From Dolomitihabitans soli (GTDB lineage: Bacteria > Actinomycetota > Actinomycetes > Streptosporangiales > Streptosporangiaceae): a stretch of 64,000 nt of DNA. The notes beneath the pieces are model-generated. The model did no database searches, was not told the DNA's origin, and saw only the letters and a list, made by a program, of their open reading frames with translations. Both the position numbers and the translations under genes were made by a program. The stretch lies in assembly GCF_022213955.1 (NCBI RefSeq), contig NZ_JAKNTW010000002.1, positions 434,001-498,000 of the forward strand. The letters are read 5' to 3'. Shown one piece after another: positions 55,545 to 63,345 of this stretch (the stretch's first letter is position 1; each line of letters begins with the position of its first letter).

Positions 55545-56664
55545 GGCCGGCCTGCCACTCCAGCCGTACGAGGGTGCCCTCGCCCACGGCGGAGGTGATC
55601 GTGGCCGTGCCGCCGACGCGGCTCATCCTGCCGCGCACGGACTCGCGTATGCCGCGCCGGGTGGCCGGCACGTCCGTCGGCGAGAACCCCTTCCCCCGAT
55701 CGGCGATGTCGAGTCGCAGTGTCCTCTCGCTGCCGAGCAGCCGGACGGTCGCGCACGTCGTGCCCGCGTGGCGACGTACGTTGGTAAGGGTTTCCCGTGC
55801 CGCGTCGGCGATCGCCCTGGCGACGTCGAACGGAAGGCGCAACTGCGCGGGCGCGTCGAACTCCACGGTCAGATGCGTGGCGTCGAGGTCGGCGCGCAGC
55901 AGGTCGACGAGGTCCGCGTACGGCGGCGCCTGCCTGTTGTCGGAGCGCAGCCAGTCCAGATCGCGGCGCGCCTGCGGTGCCAGCCAGTCCGCGTCCGAAC
56001 GCACCTGCCCGATGCCGACCATCAGCAGGGTCGTCGCCGCCGTGTCGTGCAACGCGTTGGCGAGCTCGCGTTCCTCCGCACGGGCTGCCTCGGCCACCAG
56101 CGACTCGCCGCGCGCGCGCACGGCCTCGGCCGCCATTCGGTCGGCCCGTTCCGCGGCGCGCTTGACGAGCACCCAAGCCGCTCTGGACAGCGCGGCCGCC
56201 GGGATCGCCCACACTGTCCCGGCGATCAGGCTCTCGTCCATGTCCGCCGCTCCCGCCGCGATGAGGAGGACCACCGCCCCGCCTCCAGCCGCCAGCGCCG
56301 CCGCGCCGCCCGCCAGCGGCCGAGTGTGCCACTGGCACGTCACACAGGCGAAAGTGACCAGAAGCCGCAGCCACCCGGTGTTCCTGTCCTCTACGGCGCC
56401 GGTCCAGAAGACGCTCGCGAACAGTCCGAGCAGGACGACCACGTCGAGGGCGACCGGCATGCTCCCCCGGCCCATCCGCAGCCACCACGCGTATCCGCAG
56501 GTCCAGGCGGCTGCGGCAGCTACCACGTACGCCGTGGCCGGCAAGTGCTCGGGAGGGGCACGGAACAGGGCGATCACGCAGATCGGAACGAGCGTCGCCA
56601 GGCGCACGGCGGCCGCGTATCGGCGGCCGAAGCGCACCAGCAGCCGCACTGCCTCCTCAGCCAA
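55537..56664 (-). CDS. NarX-type sensor histidine kinase
   Basis: A 375-residue membrane kinase. About five to six hydrophobic segments (15-165) lead into a HisKA_3 domain with the phospho-acceptor in NALHDTAATTLLMVG near residue 205. The ATPase has the N-box TLTNVRRHAG, the DRGKGFSP loop and a C-terminal GGTATITSAVGEGTLVRLEW. It is the first gene of a three-gene unit with the degenerate kinase and the response regulator. No sensory domain outside the membrane is apparent, so the signal may be sensed in the membrane. Confidence 0.9.
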   Translation of the reverse strand: MAEEAVRLLVRFGRRYAAAVRLATLVPICVIALFRAPPEHLPATAYVVAAAAAWTCGYAWWLRMGRGSMPVALDVVVLLGLFASVFWTGAVEDRNTGWLRLLVTFACVTCQWHTRPLAGGAAALAAGGGAVVLLIAAGAADMDESLIAGTVWAIPAAALSRAAWVLVKRAAERADRMAAEAVRARGESLVAEAARAEERELANALHDTAATTLLMVGIGQVRSDADWLAPQARRDLDWLRSDNRQAPPYADLVDLLRADLDATHLTVEFDAPAQLRLPFDVARAIADAARETLTNVRRHAGTTCATVRLLGSERTLRLDIADRGKGFSPTDVPATRRGIRESVRGRMSRVGGTATITSAVGEGTLVRLEWQAGHA

Positions 56665-56872
56665 CCGTCACCCTCTCAACTGACCCGCTCGCGATCTCGC
56701 TGCGACGCAGCCTAACGAGTCGCCCGGTCCATCCGAGAATGGCGGTGATTGTCGAGATTGACGCCGAGCCGAAGGTAGCAGTTTCCTCAGAGCTTCGACC
56801 GTGATCACGTGACTGGCCCTTTGAGCCATCACGACGGTCGCATACAGACTTCTTACCCTAAATAAACACACA

Positions 56873-56886
56873 TCGGTAGATACCGA
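56873..56886. promoter_or_regulatory. 14-bp perfect palindrome before the copper/peroxidase genes
   Basis: TCGGTA-GA-TACCGA is a perfect palindrome apart from its two central bases. It lies 50 bp before the first membrane-protein gene, in the shared upstream region with the kinase operon, and could be an operator. It does not match the CsoR copper operator that I know. Confidence 0.5.
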
Positions 56887-56935
56887 ACCAGGCTGGATGC
56901 CGGAGCGCCGCCCCAGATGGGATGATTGCCGCACC

Positions 56936-57493
56936 ATGCCCGCCTCATTGCCGTTCCGTATCGCCCGGGCCACGGTCTTCGCCGTGGTCTGCGTCGGGCT
57001 GAGCGTTACGGTGCACCTGTTCGCCGGAGGATCGGTCTCCGCGCCGAGCGCGGCGGTCGGGCTGGCGCTGGCCTTCGCCATGGCTTCGGCGGCGGCGGGA
57101 CGTGAGCGTTCGCCGGCCGTGATCCTGCCGCTGCTGACCTGCCTGCAGGCCGTGCTGCATGTGCTGTTCTCCCTGGCCCACGCGCCATCTCCCGCCATGG
57201 CCGCAGAGCATGTGCACTCTGGGCTGGTGCCGGGGCTGGGCATGCTGATCATGCACGGCTGGGCGGTCGGGCTGACCGGTTTGTGGCTGGCGCGCGGTGA
57301 GTCGGTGCTGTGGACGGTGGTGCGGCGGCTGCTGGTACGGCTGCGCCGTGTCCTTCTCGTGGTCGCGGTGCCGGAAGGGCCGCCCTTCCTCGCCGTCTCC
57401 GCCGCCGAACCGGATGCGCCGCGCTCGGCGGTGCTGCGCCACGCCGTACATCGGCGGGGCCCTCCCTGGCTGGTCACCGCCACCTCCGGCTGA
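56936..57493 (+). CDS. Small membrane protein, paralogue A
   Basis: A 185-residue protein with four or five hydrophobic segments, His-rich loops (HVLFSLAHAP, EHVHSGL) and a GLGMLIMHGWAVGLTGLWLARGES segment. It is paralogous to the protein at 61057-61752: both share the AGG after a first helix, GLGMLxxHG, LxRGES and a terminal RRGPP. The His/Met residues and the adjacent PCuAC and DyP genes suggest a part in copper or haem-enzyme maturation (inference). ATG 56936 is preferred; ATG 56897 is possible. Confidence 0.7.
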   Translation: MPASLPFRIARATVFAVVCVGLSVTVHLFAGGSVSAPSAAVGLALAFAMASAAAGRERSPAVILPLLTCLQAVLHVLFSLAHAPSPAMAAEHVHSGLVPGLGMLIMHGWAVGLTGLWLARGESVLWTVVRRLLVRLRRVLLVVAVPEGPPFLAVSAAEPDAPRSAVLRHAVHRRGPPWLVTATSG

Positions 57494-57652
57494 CCGTTTC
57501 CGGTTCCGGAGGTGGTCGCGCGTCTCTGTGCCCGTGTGCACGGGCCCGCGCCGAGCCGCCGTCGCGCGGCCCGGCGGATGAAACCTGCGTGACCTCTTTC
57601 CGGCATGGCCGCCGATCGCGCGGCCCGCCGTACAGCCAGAAGGGCTTTCAGC

Positions 57653-58222
57653 GTGTTCTCTCGCCGTACTCTTTCCGCCGCGCTCCTCTTCGCCGCGGCG
57701 GTGACGCTCACCGGGTGCTCCTCCCCCGCCACCGGCACGGCAGTGCCGGCATCTCCCTCGCCCGCGGCGGCCTCCCCGTCGGCTTCCGCTCCGGCTCTGA
57801 CGATCAGCGATCCGTGGGTGAAGACCGCCGAGAAGGGCATGTCGGCCGCGTTCGGCACCCTGGTCAACAACAGCGACAACGAGGTCAGGGTCGTCTCGGG
57901 CGCCTCCCCGCTCTCATCCAGGATCGAACTTCACGAGGTCGTGGAGGCCGAGGGCAAGATGGTGATGCGCCCCAAGGAGGGCGGATTCGTCATCCCCGCG
58001 CACGGCACGCACCGGCTTGAGCCCGGCGGTGACCACATCATGCTGATGGACATCACCGAAGAGGTGCGGCCCGGCGCGCAGATCCCGTTCACACTCACGT
58101 CGGACGGCGGCGCGACCCTGAAGTTCACCGCCACCGGCAAGGACTTCGCCGGCGGCAAGGAGGACTACCAGCCGGGCATGGACATGGGTGCGGACAAGGG
58201 CACGGACGAGAGCGCCGGCTGA
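57653..58222 (+). CDS. PCuAC-family copper-chaperone lipoprotein
   Basis: A 189-residue extracytoplasmic protein. The GTG at 57653 with AGAAGGG upstream gives a lipoprotein signal ending LTGC. After a Ser/Pro/Ala linker the PCuAC domain (about 55-160) shows SDPWVKTAEKGMSAAFG and the metal site: LHEVVEAEGKMVMRP followed by LEPGGDHIMLM, matching the HxnMx21HxM pattern. The Met/Asp/Lys-rich tail may also bind metal. PCuAC proteins deliver Cu(I) to oxidases. The stop overlaps the DyP peroxidase start, an arrangement like ecuC-dtpA of Streptomyces lividans. Confidence 0.9.
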   Translation: MFSRRTLSAALLFAAAVTLTGCSSPATGTAVPASPSPAAASPSASAPALTISDPWVKTAEKGMSAAFGTLVNNSDNEVRVVSGASPLSSRIELHEVVEAEGKMVMRPKEGGFVIPAHGTHRLEPGGDHIMLMDITEEVRPGAQIPFTLTSDGGATLKFTATGKDFAGGKEDYQPGMDMGADKGTDESAG

Positions 58223-59412
58223 TGGCCGGGCCACGTCTCACCCGGCGCGGCCTGCTCGCGGGAGGCGCCGCCACCGCGGTCGGCGCCCTCGCGGCCTCCG
58301 CCCCGGAACAGGAGCCCTCCCGTACGGCGGTTTCGACGGGCGCGGCCGTCGAACCCTTCCACGGACCCCACCAGGCGGGGGTGGCCACCGTGCCACAGTC
58401 CCACGCCGTCTTCGTCGGGCTGGACCTGCAGCCCGGCGTCGACCGTGAGGCCATCGTCCGGATGATGGGGTTGCTCACCGATGACGCCCGCCGGCTGACC
58501 GGAGGCAGGGCCGCGCTCGCCGACACCGAGCCCGAACTGGCCGCCCTGCCGGCCCGGCTGACCGTCACCTTCGGGTTCGGCCCCGGCCTGTTCTCCACGG
58601 CCGGTGTCGAGCGGCAGCGGCCGGGCCCGGTACGGCCCCTGCCGTCCTTCGGTATCGACAAGCTGGAGAAACGGTGGAACGGCGGAGATCTGTTGCTGCA
58701 GATCTGCGCCGACGACGGCCTCACGCTGGCCCATGCCCTGCGCATGATCATCAAGGACGCCCGATCCTTCGCCGGGGTGAAGTGGGTCCAGCGCGGGTTC
58801 CGGCGCGGCCCCGGAGTCCAGGCCGCCGGGTCGACCCAGCGCAACGTCATGGGCCAGCTGGACGGGACCGTCAACCCCCGGCCCGGCACCGCGGACTTCG
58901 ACCGGGCCGTGTGGGTGACCGACGGCCCGGACTGGCTGCGCGGCGGCACCACGCTGGTGCTCCGGCGGATCCGCGCGGAGATGGAGACCTGGGACGCCGC
59001 CGACCGGGTGGCGAAGGAGTTCACCGTGGGACGCCGGTTGGACACCGGCGCCCCGCTGACCGGGCGGCGGGAGCATGACGAGCCGGACTTCGACCGGCTC
59101 ACACCCGTCGGCTTCCCCGTCATCGCCGACCAGGCCCACATCCGACGGGCCCACGTCGCCGACCCGGGAATGCGGATCTTCCGCCGGGTCTACAACTACG
59201 ACGAAGGGCTCACCCCTGACGGGCACGCCGACTCCGGGCTGATCTTCGCGTCCTACCAGGCCGACATCACCCGGCAGTTCCTCCCGATCCAGCGGAAGCT
59301 GGCGGAGGCCGACCTGCTCAACGAGTGGACGACCCCCGTCGGGTCGGCCGTCTTCGCCATCCCGCCCGGCTGTGCGCCGGACGGGTGGATCGGCGAGACC
59401 CTGCTGTCCTGA
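58222..59412 (+). CDS. dtpA: Tat-exported dye-decolorising peroxidase (DtpA-like)
   Basis: A 396-residue haem peroxidase of the DyP A-type. The N-terminus has a twin-arginine signal (RLTRRGLLAGG). The distal motif GxxDG is GQLDG near residue 213, the proximal His lies in DQAHIRRAH near 308, and the distal Arg in RIFRRVYNYDEG. It shares the stop/start overlap TGATG with the PCuAC gene, so copper trafficking and peroxidase are coupled, as in S. lividans, where DtpA takes part in maturation of the copper oxidase GlxA. A GlxA-type oxidase is not seen in the window. Confidence 0.92.
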   Translation: MAGPRLTRRGLLAGGAATAVGALAASAPEQEPSRTAVSTGAAVEPFHGPHQAGVATVPQSHAVFVGLDLQPGVDREAIVRMMGLLTDDARRLTGGRAALADTEPELAALPARLTVTFGFGPGLFSTAGVERQRPGPVRPLPSFGIDKLEKRWNGGDLLLQICADDGLTLAHALRMIIKDARSFAGVKWVQRGFRRGPGVQAAGSTQRNVMGQLDGTVNPRPGTADFDRAVWVTDGPDWLRGGTTLVLRRIRAEMETWDAADRVAKEFTVGRRLDTGAPLTGRREHDEPDFDRLTPVGFPVIADQAHIRRAHVADPGMRIFRRVYNYDEGLTPDGHADSGLIFASYQADITRQFLPIQRKLAEADLLNEWTTPVGSAVFAIPPGCAPDGWIGETLLS

Positions 59413-59420
59413 TCACCGCT

Positions 59421-59453
59421 GACCTGTGCCCGGCCATCCGCCGGGCACAGGTC
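59421..59453. terminator. Bidirectional terminator hairpin
   Basis: A perfect 14-bp stem: GACCTGTGCCCGGC (59421-59434) and GCCGGGCACAGGTC (59440-59453), with a 5-nt loop. It sits between the convergent peroxidase and PepSY genes. Confidence 0.92.
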
Positions 59454-59523
59454 TTGACGGGGGCCGAACCGGCTCCTCGGGGGACACACCCTTTCGGGCA
59501 GGACCATTCATTGAGAAGGCGGA

Positions 59524-60912
59524 TCAGCGGAGGGCGCGAGAACGGAGCCCGAGCAGGCCGTCGAGCACGAGGAAGGCCGCCAGGGAAACGCCCAGCAGCG
59601 GAAGGAAGACCCCCACAACGCCCGCGGCCAGGGCCAGGACCGCCAGAACCGCCCAGTGCACGCCCCGCCAGGAGCCCCGGTGGTACGGCGGGCCGAACCC
59701 CCGGGTGGGACGGCGCCGCCACCACATCAGATAGCCGAGTCCGATGAGCGAGATGAGCCCGGTGGCCAGCACGGCCAGGAAGATCTGGTTGGCGAGGCCG
59801 AACAGCAGGCCCATATGGGCGTCGATGCCCCAGCGGGTGAGTTTGGCCGCAAGCGGGAAGTGCGCGAAGCGCAACTCTTCGGTCACCTGCCCGCTAGCCG
59901 GGTCGACCGCCACCTGGTCCAGCCGCTGCGGCCACAGGGTGTCAACCTCCTTGACGATATAACCGGCGCCGGGTTCGCCCGGCCAGACGATCTCCAGCGG
60001 CCCGGACAGGCCCTTGGCCGCGGCGGCCCGCGCGACCTGGTCCGCGCCGATGTCGGCGGTCGCCGCGGTGTGCTCGGGGCCGCCGGTATGGGCGGCGTGC
60101 TCGTCCCCGGAGGCGGAGATGGCCGGGGTGGACCAGCCGAGCGCGGCCCGCAGCTCCCCGACGTTCTCGCCGGCGTACTTCGACCAGGTCAGCCCGGTGG
60201 CGGAGAGGAACAACAGGCCGAGCACCGCCCACAGCCCGATCGAGCCGTGCCAGGACAGCGTGCGGCGCAGGCCGGTGGTGCCGCGTTCGGGGGCGAGCAG
60301 GCGGCGTGGCCTGCGGCTGGAACGGCGGCGGGTCAGCCACAGCAGCAGCCCGCCGAGCGCGACGATCCACAGCCAGCTGGCTGCCAGCTCGCTGTAGATC
60401 CGTCCAGGTTCGCCCAGATGCAGGGTCCGGTGGAGCCCGGAGATCCAGGCGCGCACCGGCAACGCTCCGGAACTGCCGTAGCTCTCCTGAGTGCCACGTA
60501 CCTCGGCGGTATAGGGGTCGACGAAGACGGCCAGCTTCGTGCTCTCGCCCAGCCCGGGCACGTCCATCAGCACCCGGGTCGTCCGGCCGGGCTCATCGGC
60601 CGTCCGTACGGAACTGACGGTTCCGCGTGGTAGCGCGGCGCGCGCCGCGTCGACCTGGTCGGACAGCGGCACGCGGGTCGGTCCGACCGGCGCGTTCAAC
60701 TCGTGCGCATAGACGACCTGTTCTATCTGGAAGGAGGCGGCGTACAGCGCGCCGGTGGAGGCGGCGACGAGCAGGAACGGGGCGATCAGGATGCCGGCGT
60801 AGAAGTGCAGGCGCAGCACCAGAGGGCGCAGGGCGCCCCAGGTCGCCTGCCGGGAGGGAGCGGCGGGATCGGCCGCCCGCTCCGCCGGCGTGACGTCAGC
60901 GGGGGAGGTCAT
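59524..60912 (-). CDS. PepSY-associated membrane protein
   Basis: A 462-residue membrane protein of the PepSY-TM family. A first helix (about 37-60, LRLHFYAGILIAPFLLVAASTG) is followed by an external PepSY domain, a WISGLHRTLHLGEPGR segment, a second helix pair, a further PepSY-like domain (IGADQVARAAAAKGL) and C-terminal helices. His residues at helix ends (RLHFYAG, LHRTLHLG, HGSIGLW) are family hallmarks, and some members are metal- or haem-linked reductases. ATG 60912 is taken for its GGAG site. It is convergent with the peroxidase gene and probably belongs to the same metal-related locus. Confidence 0.85.
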   Translation of the reverse strand: MTSPADVTPAERAADPAAPSRQATWGALRPLVLRLHFYAGILIAPFLLVAASTGALYAASFQIEQVVYAHELNAPVGPTRVPLSDQVDAARAALPRGTVSSVRTADEPGRTTRVLMDVPGLGESTKLAVFVDPYTAEVRGTQESYGSSGALPVRAWISGLHRTLHLGEPGRIYSELAASWLWIVALGGLLLWLTRRRSSRRPRRLLAPERGTTGLRRTLSWHGSIGLWAVLGLLFLSATGLTWSKYAGENVGELRAALGWSTPAISASGDEHAAHTGGPEHTAATADIGADQVARAAAAKGLSGPLEIVWPGEPGAGYIVKEVDTLWPQRLDQVAVDPASGQVTEELRFAHFPLAAKLTRWGIDAHMGLLFGLANQIFLAVLATGLISLIGLGYLMWWRRRPTRGFGPPYHRGSWRGVHWAVLAVLALAAGVVGVFLPLLGVSLAAFLVLDGLLGLRSRALR

Positions 60913-61056
60913 CAGGGCGTATCTCCGTTTCACACAGGGAACGCGTACGTCGACGGGTACGCGTGTTGTGGCCATGGGCCGTTCGTTCACGGCCATCACG
61001 GACTGGACCGGGGCCGGTTTCGGGCCACGGCCGGGAGCGGGCGTCAGACGCCCGGG

Positions 61057-61752
61057 TCAGAGAACGGAGGGGAGCGCCGGCGGACCACGCCGGGAGACGA
61101 CCGCCGCCAGCAGCGTCGAGGTGAGAGGCGCCGCGTCGGTGCGGCGGATGATCGGGACGGGCCGTTCGGTCACGATCAGCGGCGCGAGCAGCCGGACGAT
61201 GAGCCGGTGCATCAAGGTGACGGCAAGGTGAAGCAGGGAGGCCAGGGCCGACTCACCCCGTTCCAGCCACCAGGCGGAACCGACCGCCGCCAACCCGTGC
61301 ACCAGCAGCATGCCGAGCCCGCCGCCGTGCTGATGCGAGAGGTGACCGGCGAGGGACGAAGGCTCGGGCACGGCACCGGCGCTGAACAGGTGATGCATGC
61401 CGTACTGGCTGGTGAAGCAGGCCACCAGCAGCGCACCGCGGCCACGCTGGCGGGCGCCCAATGCGAACGCGCCTGCCCACGTCAGCGCCGTGGCCCCCAT
61501 CAGGACCCCGAGCTGGACCCTGCCGCCTCCCGCCAGGCCGTGCAGCGTGGCCGACACCGCCACGCACGCCACCGCGAACACCACGGCACGCATCGCGCGC
61601 ACCGGAGGCCATCCGACATGCACCCTGTGATGCTCCCAGGCAGGGGCGCCGCCCCGGCAGCCGGGAAGAAGGGCCCGGCCGGCGGCGGTATCCACCGCTG
61701 CGACACGGTGATCGCAGGTGCTGCCCGCGACGGTGTACGTGCGGGTACGCAT
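61057..61752 (-). CDS. Small membrane protein, paralogue B
   Basis: A 231-residue membrane protein, paralogous to the one at 56936. It has four or five hydrophobic segments, His/Met-rich loops (YGMHHLFSAG, HLSHQHGGGLGMLLVHG) and ends in RRGPPALPSVL. ATG 61752 has AAGGAGG upstream. The first 45 residues form a Cys/His-containing N-terminus absent from paralogue A. It is read towards the PepSY gene with a 144-bp gap and may share its transcript. Its position in the same locus supports a metal-handling role (inference). Confidence 0.72.
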   Translation of the reverse strand: MRTRTYTVAGSTCDHRVAAVDTAAGRALLPGCRGGAPAWEHHRVHVGWPPVRAMRAVVFAVACVAVSATLHGLAGGGRVQLGVLMGATALTWAGAFALGARQRGRGALLVACFTSQYGMHHLFSAGAVPEPSSLAGHLSHQHGGGLGMLLVHGLAAVGSAWWLERGESALASLLHLAVTLMHRLIVRLLAPLIVTERPVPIIRRTDAAPLTSTLLAAVVSRRGPPALPSVL

Positions 61753-61941
61753 GGCCCTCCTTCCGCCGCCGGTACTTCTCCAGACAGAGGTACGGCCGGC
61801 GGCTCCGGCATGGCTCAAATGCTCCGCATCAGATTTTCCGGCGTCAACCAGGGCGAGAACCGGCCCTTGCGGCTCCGGACGGTCGAGGCGCCGACAGTCC
61901 CCGCACCCGTCTCCCCCGCCCACGCCGCTGGGACCGCGCGA

Positions 61942-62085
61942 TCAGGGGGCATCCGTGGAGGTCACCGAGGTGGTCGGCGAACCATCGGCCGCTTGTCCGT
62001 GGAGCCGGCACTTCACCCAGGCGATGACCGGCTCGTCGTCAGGGAAGCGCGCGAGGGACTGATAGTCGCGGGACCGTACCTGCAA
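61942..62085 (-). CDS. Possible small protein of 47 residues
   Basis: Within an otherwise gene-free 413-bp gap, the minus strand encodes from a TTG a short frame with protein-like content (RSRDYQSLARFPDDEPVIAWVKCRLHG) and high-GC third positions. The ribosome binding site is weak and I do not recognise it. The rest of the gap (61753-61941) holds only the upstream region of paralogue B. Confidence 0.35.
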   Translation of the reverse strand: MQVRSRDYQSLARFPDDEPVIAWVKCRLHGQAADGSPTTSVTSTDAP

Positions 62086-62165
62086 GTTTCATCGGCGGGC
62101 CGATCGATTCGGGCGGCGCCGCCTACGGTTCAGGCGGTTGTGAGTGAGAGCCAGGTCACGTGGAG

Positions 62166-63176
62166 TCAGTCGAGGTCGCGGGTGAAGAGGTCGTTACGGG
62201 CGGCGAGGAAGCCGGCGTGGAACCGGGTGCGCGCGCCGAGTTGCTCGCACAGGGCCTGGACCCGGCGCTGCACGGTGCGCGAGCTTATCCGGAGCTGCCT
62301 GGCGATCGCGTCGTCCTTCATGCCGGTGGCCAGCAGCGTGAGCACCTCGATGTCCGAGGGCGGCGGCCGGGTGCCGGGTTCGAACTGGGGGTCGTCACCG
62401 CCAGGCAGTGGCGCCAGGTGCAGGGGGGCGGCCGAGCGCCACAGTGCCTCGAACAGCCCGAGCAGCGCGTCGAGCAGCGCCGAGGGGTGTACCACCAGCG
62501 CGTTCTCGTCAGCCTCCGCCTGTTCGGAGACCAGCGGCAGGATCGCGGTGCGCCCGTCGGCGATGGCCAGTTTGAGCGGCACCTCGCCGAAGCGCGCCTG
62601 CTCGCCGTCCTCGATCGCGCGGCGGGTGTGTTCGAGCATCTTCGGCTCGTCGAACGCGAGCGGGCCGTAGACGGCGCGCACCCGGGCTCGGCTGCGCCGG
62701 GTGCGCCGCTGGTTCTCCTCCTCATCGCTGATGTCCACCGCGTACGGCGGGTGCACCAGCACCAGGAGTTCCTCGGTGGCGTTGCGTTCGAGCTGGAGGA
62801 AGCGGCGGGCGACGGTGTCCCGCCCGGTGACCACCTCCAGCACCTCCTCCGGGTGTCCGCCGTGGTCGGAGACCTCGGTGGCCAGCAGCGCCGCCGCGGT
62901 CCTGCTCAAGGTGATCTCCTCCTGGCGGCGGGCCACCAGGATGTCGACGGCGAGGTCGGGCGGCGTCGCGATCAGCCGAAGTGGTCTGCCCGCGACCCGG
63001 GTGACCAGGCCGAGGTTCTCCATCCTCGGCAGCATCCGGCGGATCGCCGCGACCGACACCTCGGTCTCCGAGGAGAGGCTGCTCAGGGTGGACGGTCCGT
63101 GCCGGAGCAGCGCACGGTAGGTCACCTCCTCGGTGCCGCCGACTCCGAGGCCTTCCAGCAATCGCCGTTCCGTCAT
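62166..63176 (-). CDS. Regulator with N-terminal winged helix and C-terminal LuxR HTH
   Basis: A 336-residue regulator. The N-terminal 70 residues resemble a TrmB-like winged helix (VTYRALLRHGPSTLSSLSSETEVSVAAIRRMLPRME). The middle has no receiver domain. The C-terminus is a LuxR-type HTH (SDIEVLTLLATGMKDDAIARQLRISSRTVQRRVQALCEQLGA). Such proteins often stand next to secreted peptidase genes in actinomycetes, as here, where the next gene is divergent. GGGGAA precedes the ATG. It may control the divergent gene through the inverted repeat AATTGG (63305-63310) and CCAATT (63324-63329). Confidence 0.87.
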   Translation of the reverse strand: MTERRLLEGLGVGGTEEVTYRALLRHGPSTLSSLSSETEVSVAAIRRMLPRMENLGLVTRVAGRPLRLIATPPDLAVDILVARRQEEITLSRTAAALLATEVSDHGGHPEEVLEVVTGRDTVARRFLQLERNATEELLVLVHPPYAVDISDEEENQRRTRRSRARVRAVYGPLAFDEPKMLEHTRRAIEDGEQARFGEVPLKLAIADGRTAILPLVSEQAEADENALVVHPSALLDALLGLFEALWRSAAPLHLAPLPGGDDPQFEPGTRPPPSDIEVLTLLATGMKDDAIARQLRISSRTVQRRVQALCEQLGARTRFHAGFLAARNDLFTRDLD

Positions 63177-63345
63177 TTCCCCGCCCTCGTCCGGATCAGG
63201 CCAGCAGGGCCGAGCTTAGAGCCGACGCCGCCCCCTGTCTGATTCATGACATGTCCATTTGTCGCCAGCAAAGGTCGTGGACATCGATTGATCTGATGAC
63301 TACGAATTGGGCAGCCTCTATTACCAATTAAGTGGGTGTTGCTAC

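Noticed and set aside
60703-62670. Long + strand open frame across the PepSY, paralogue B and regulator region
   Set aside because: Protein content is low-complexity Gly/Arg/Gln, and three genes with good starts and motifs occupy the minus strand.
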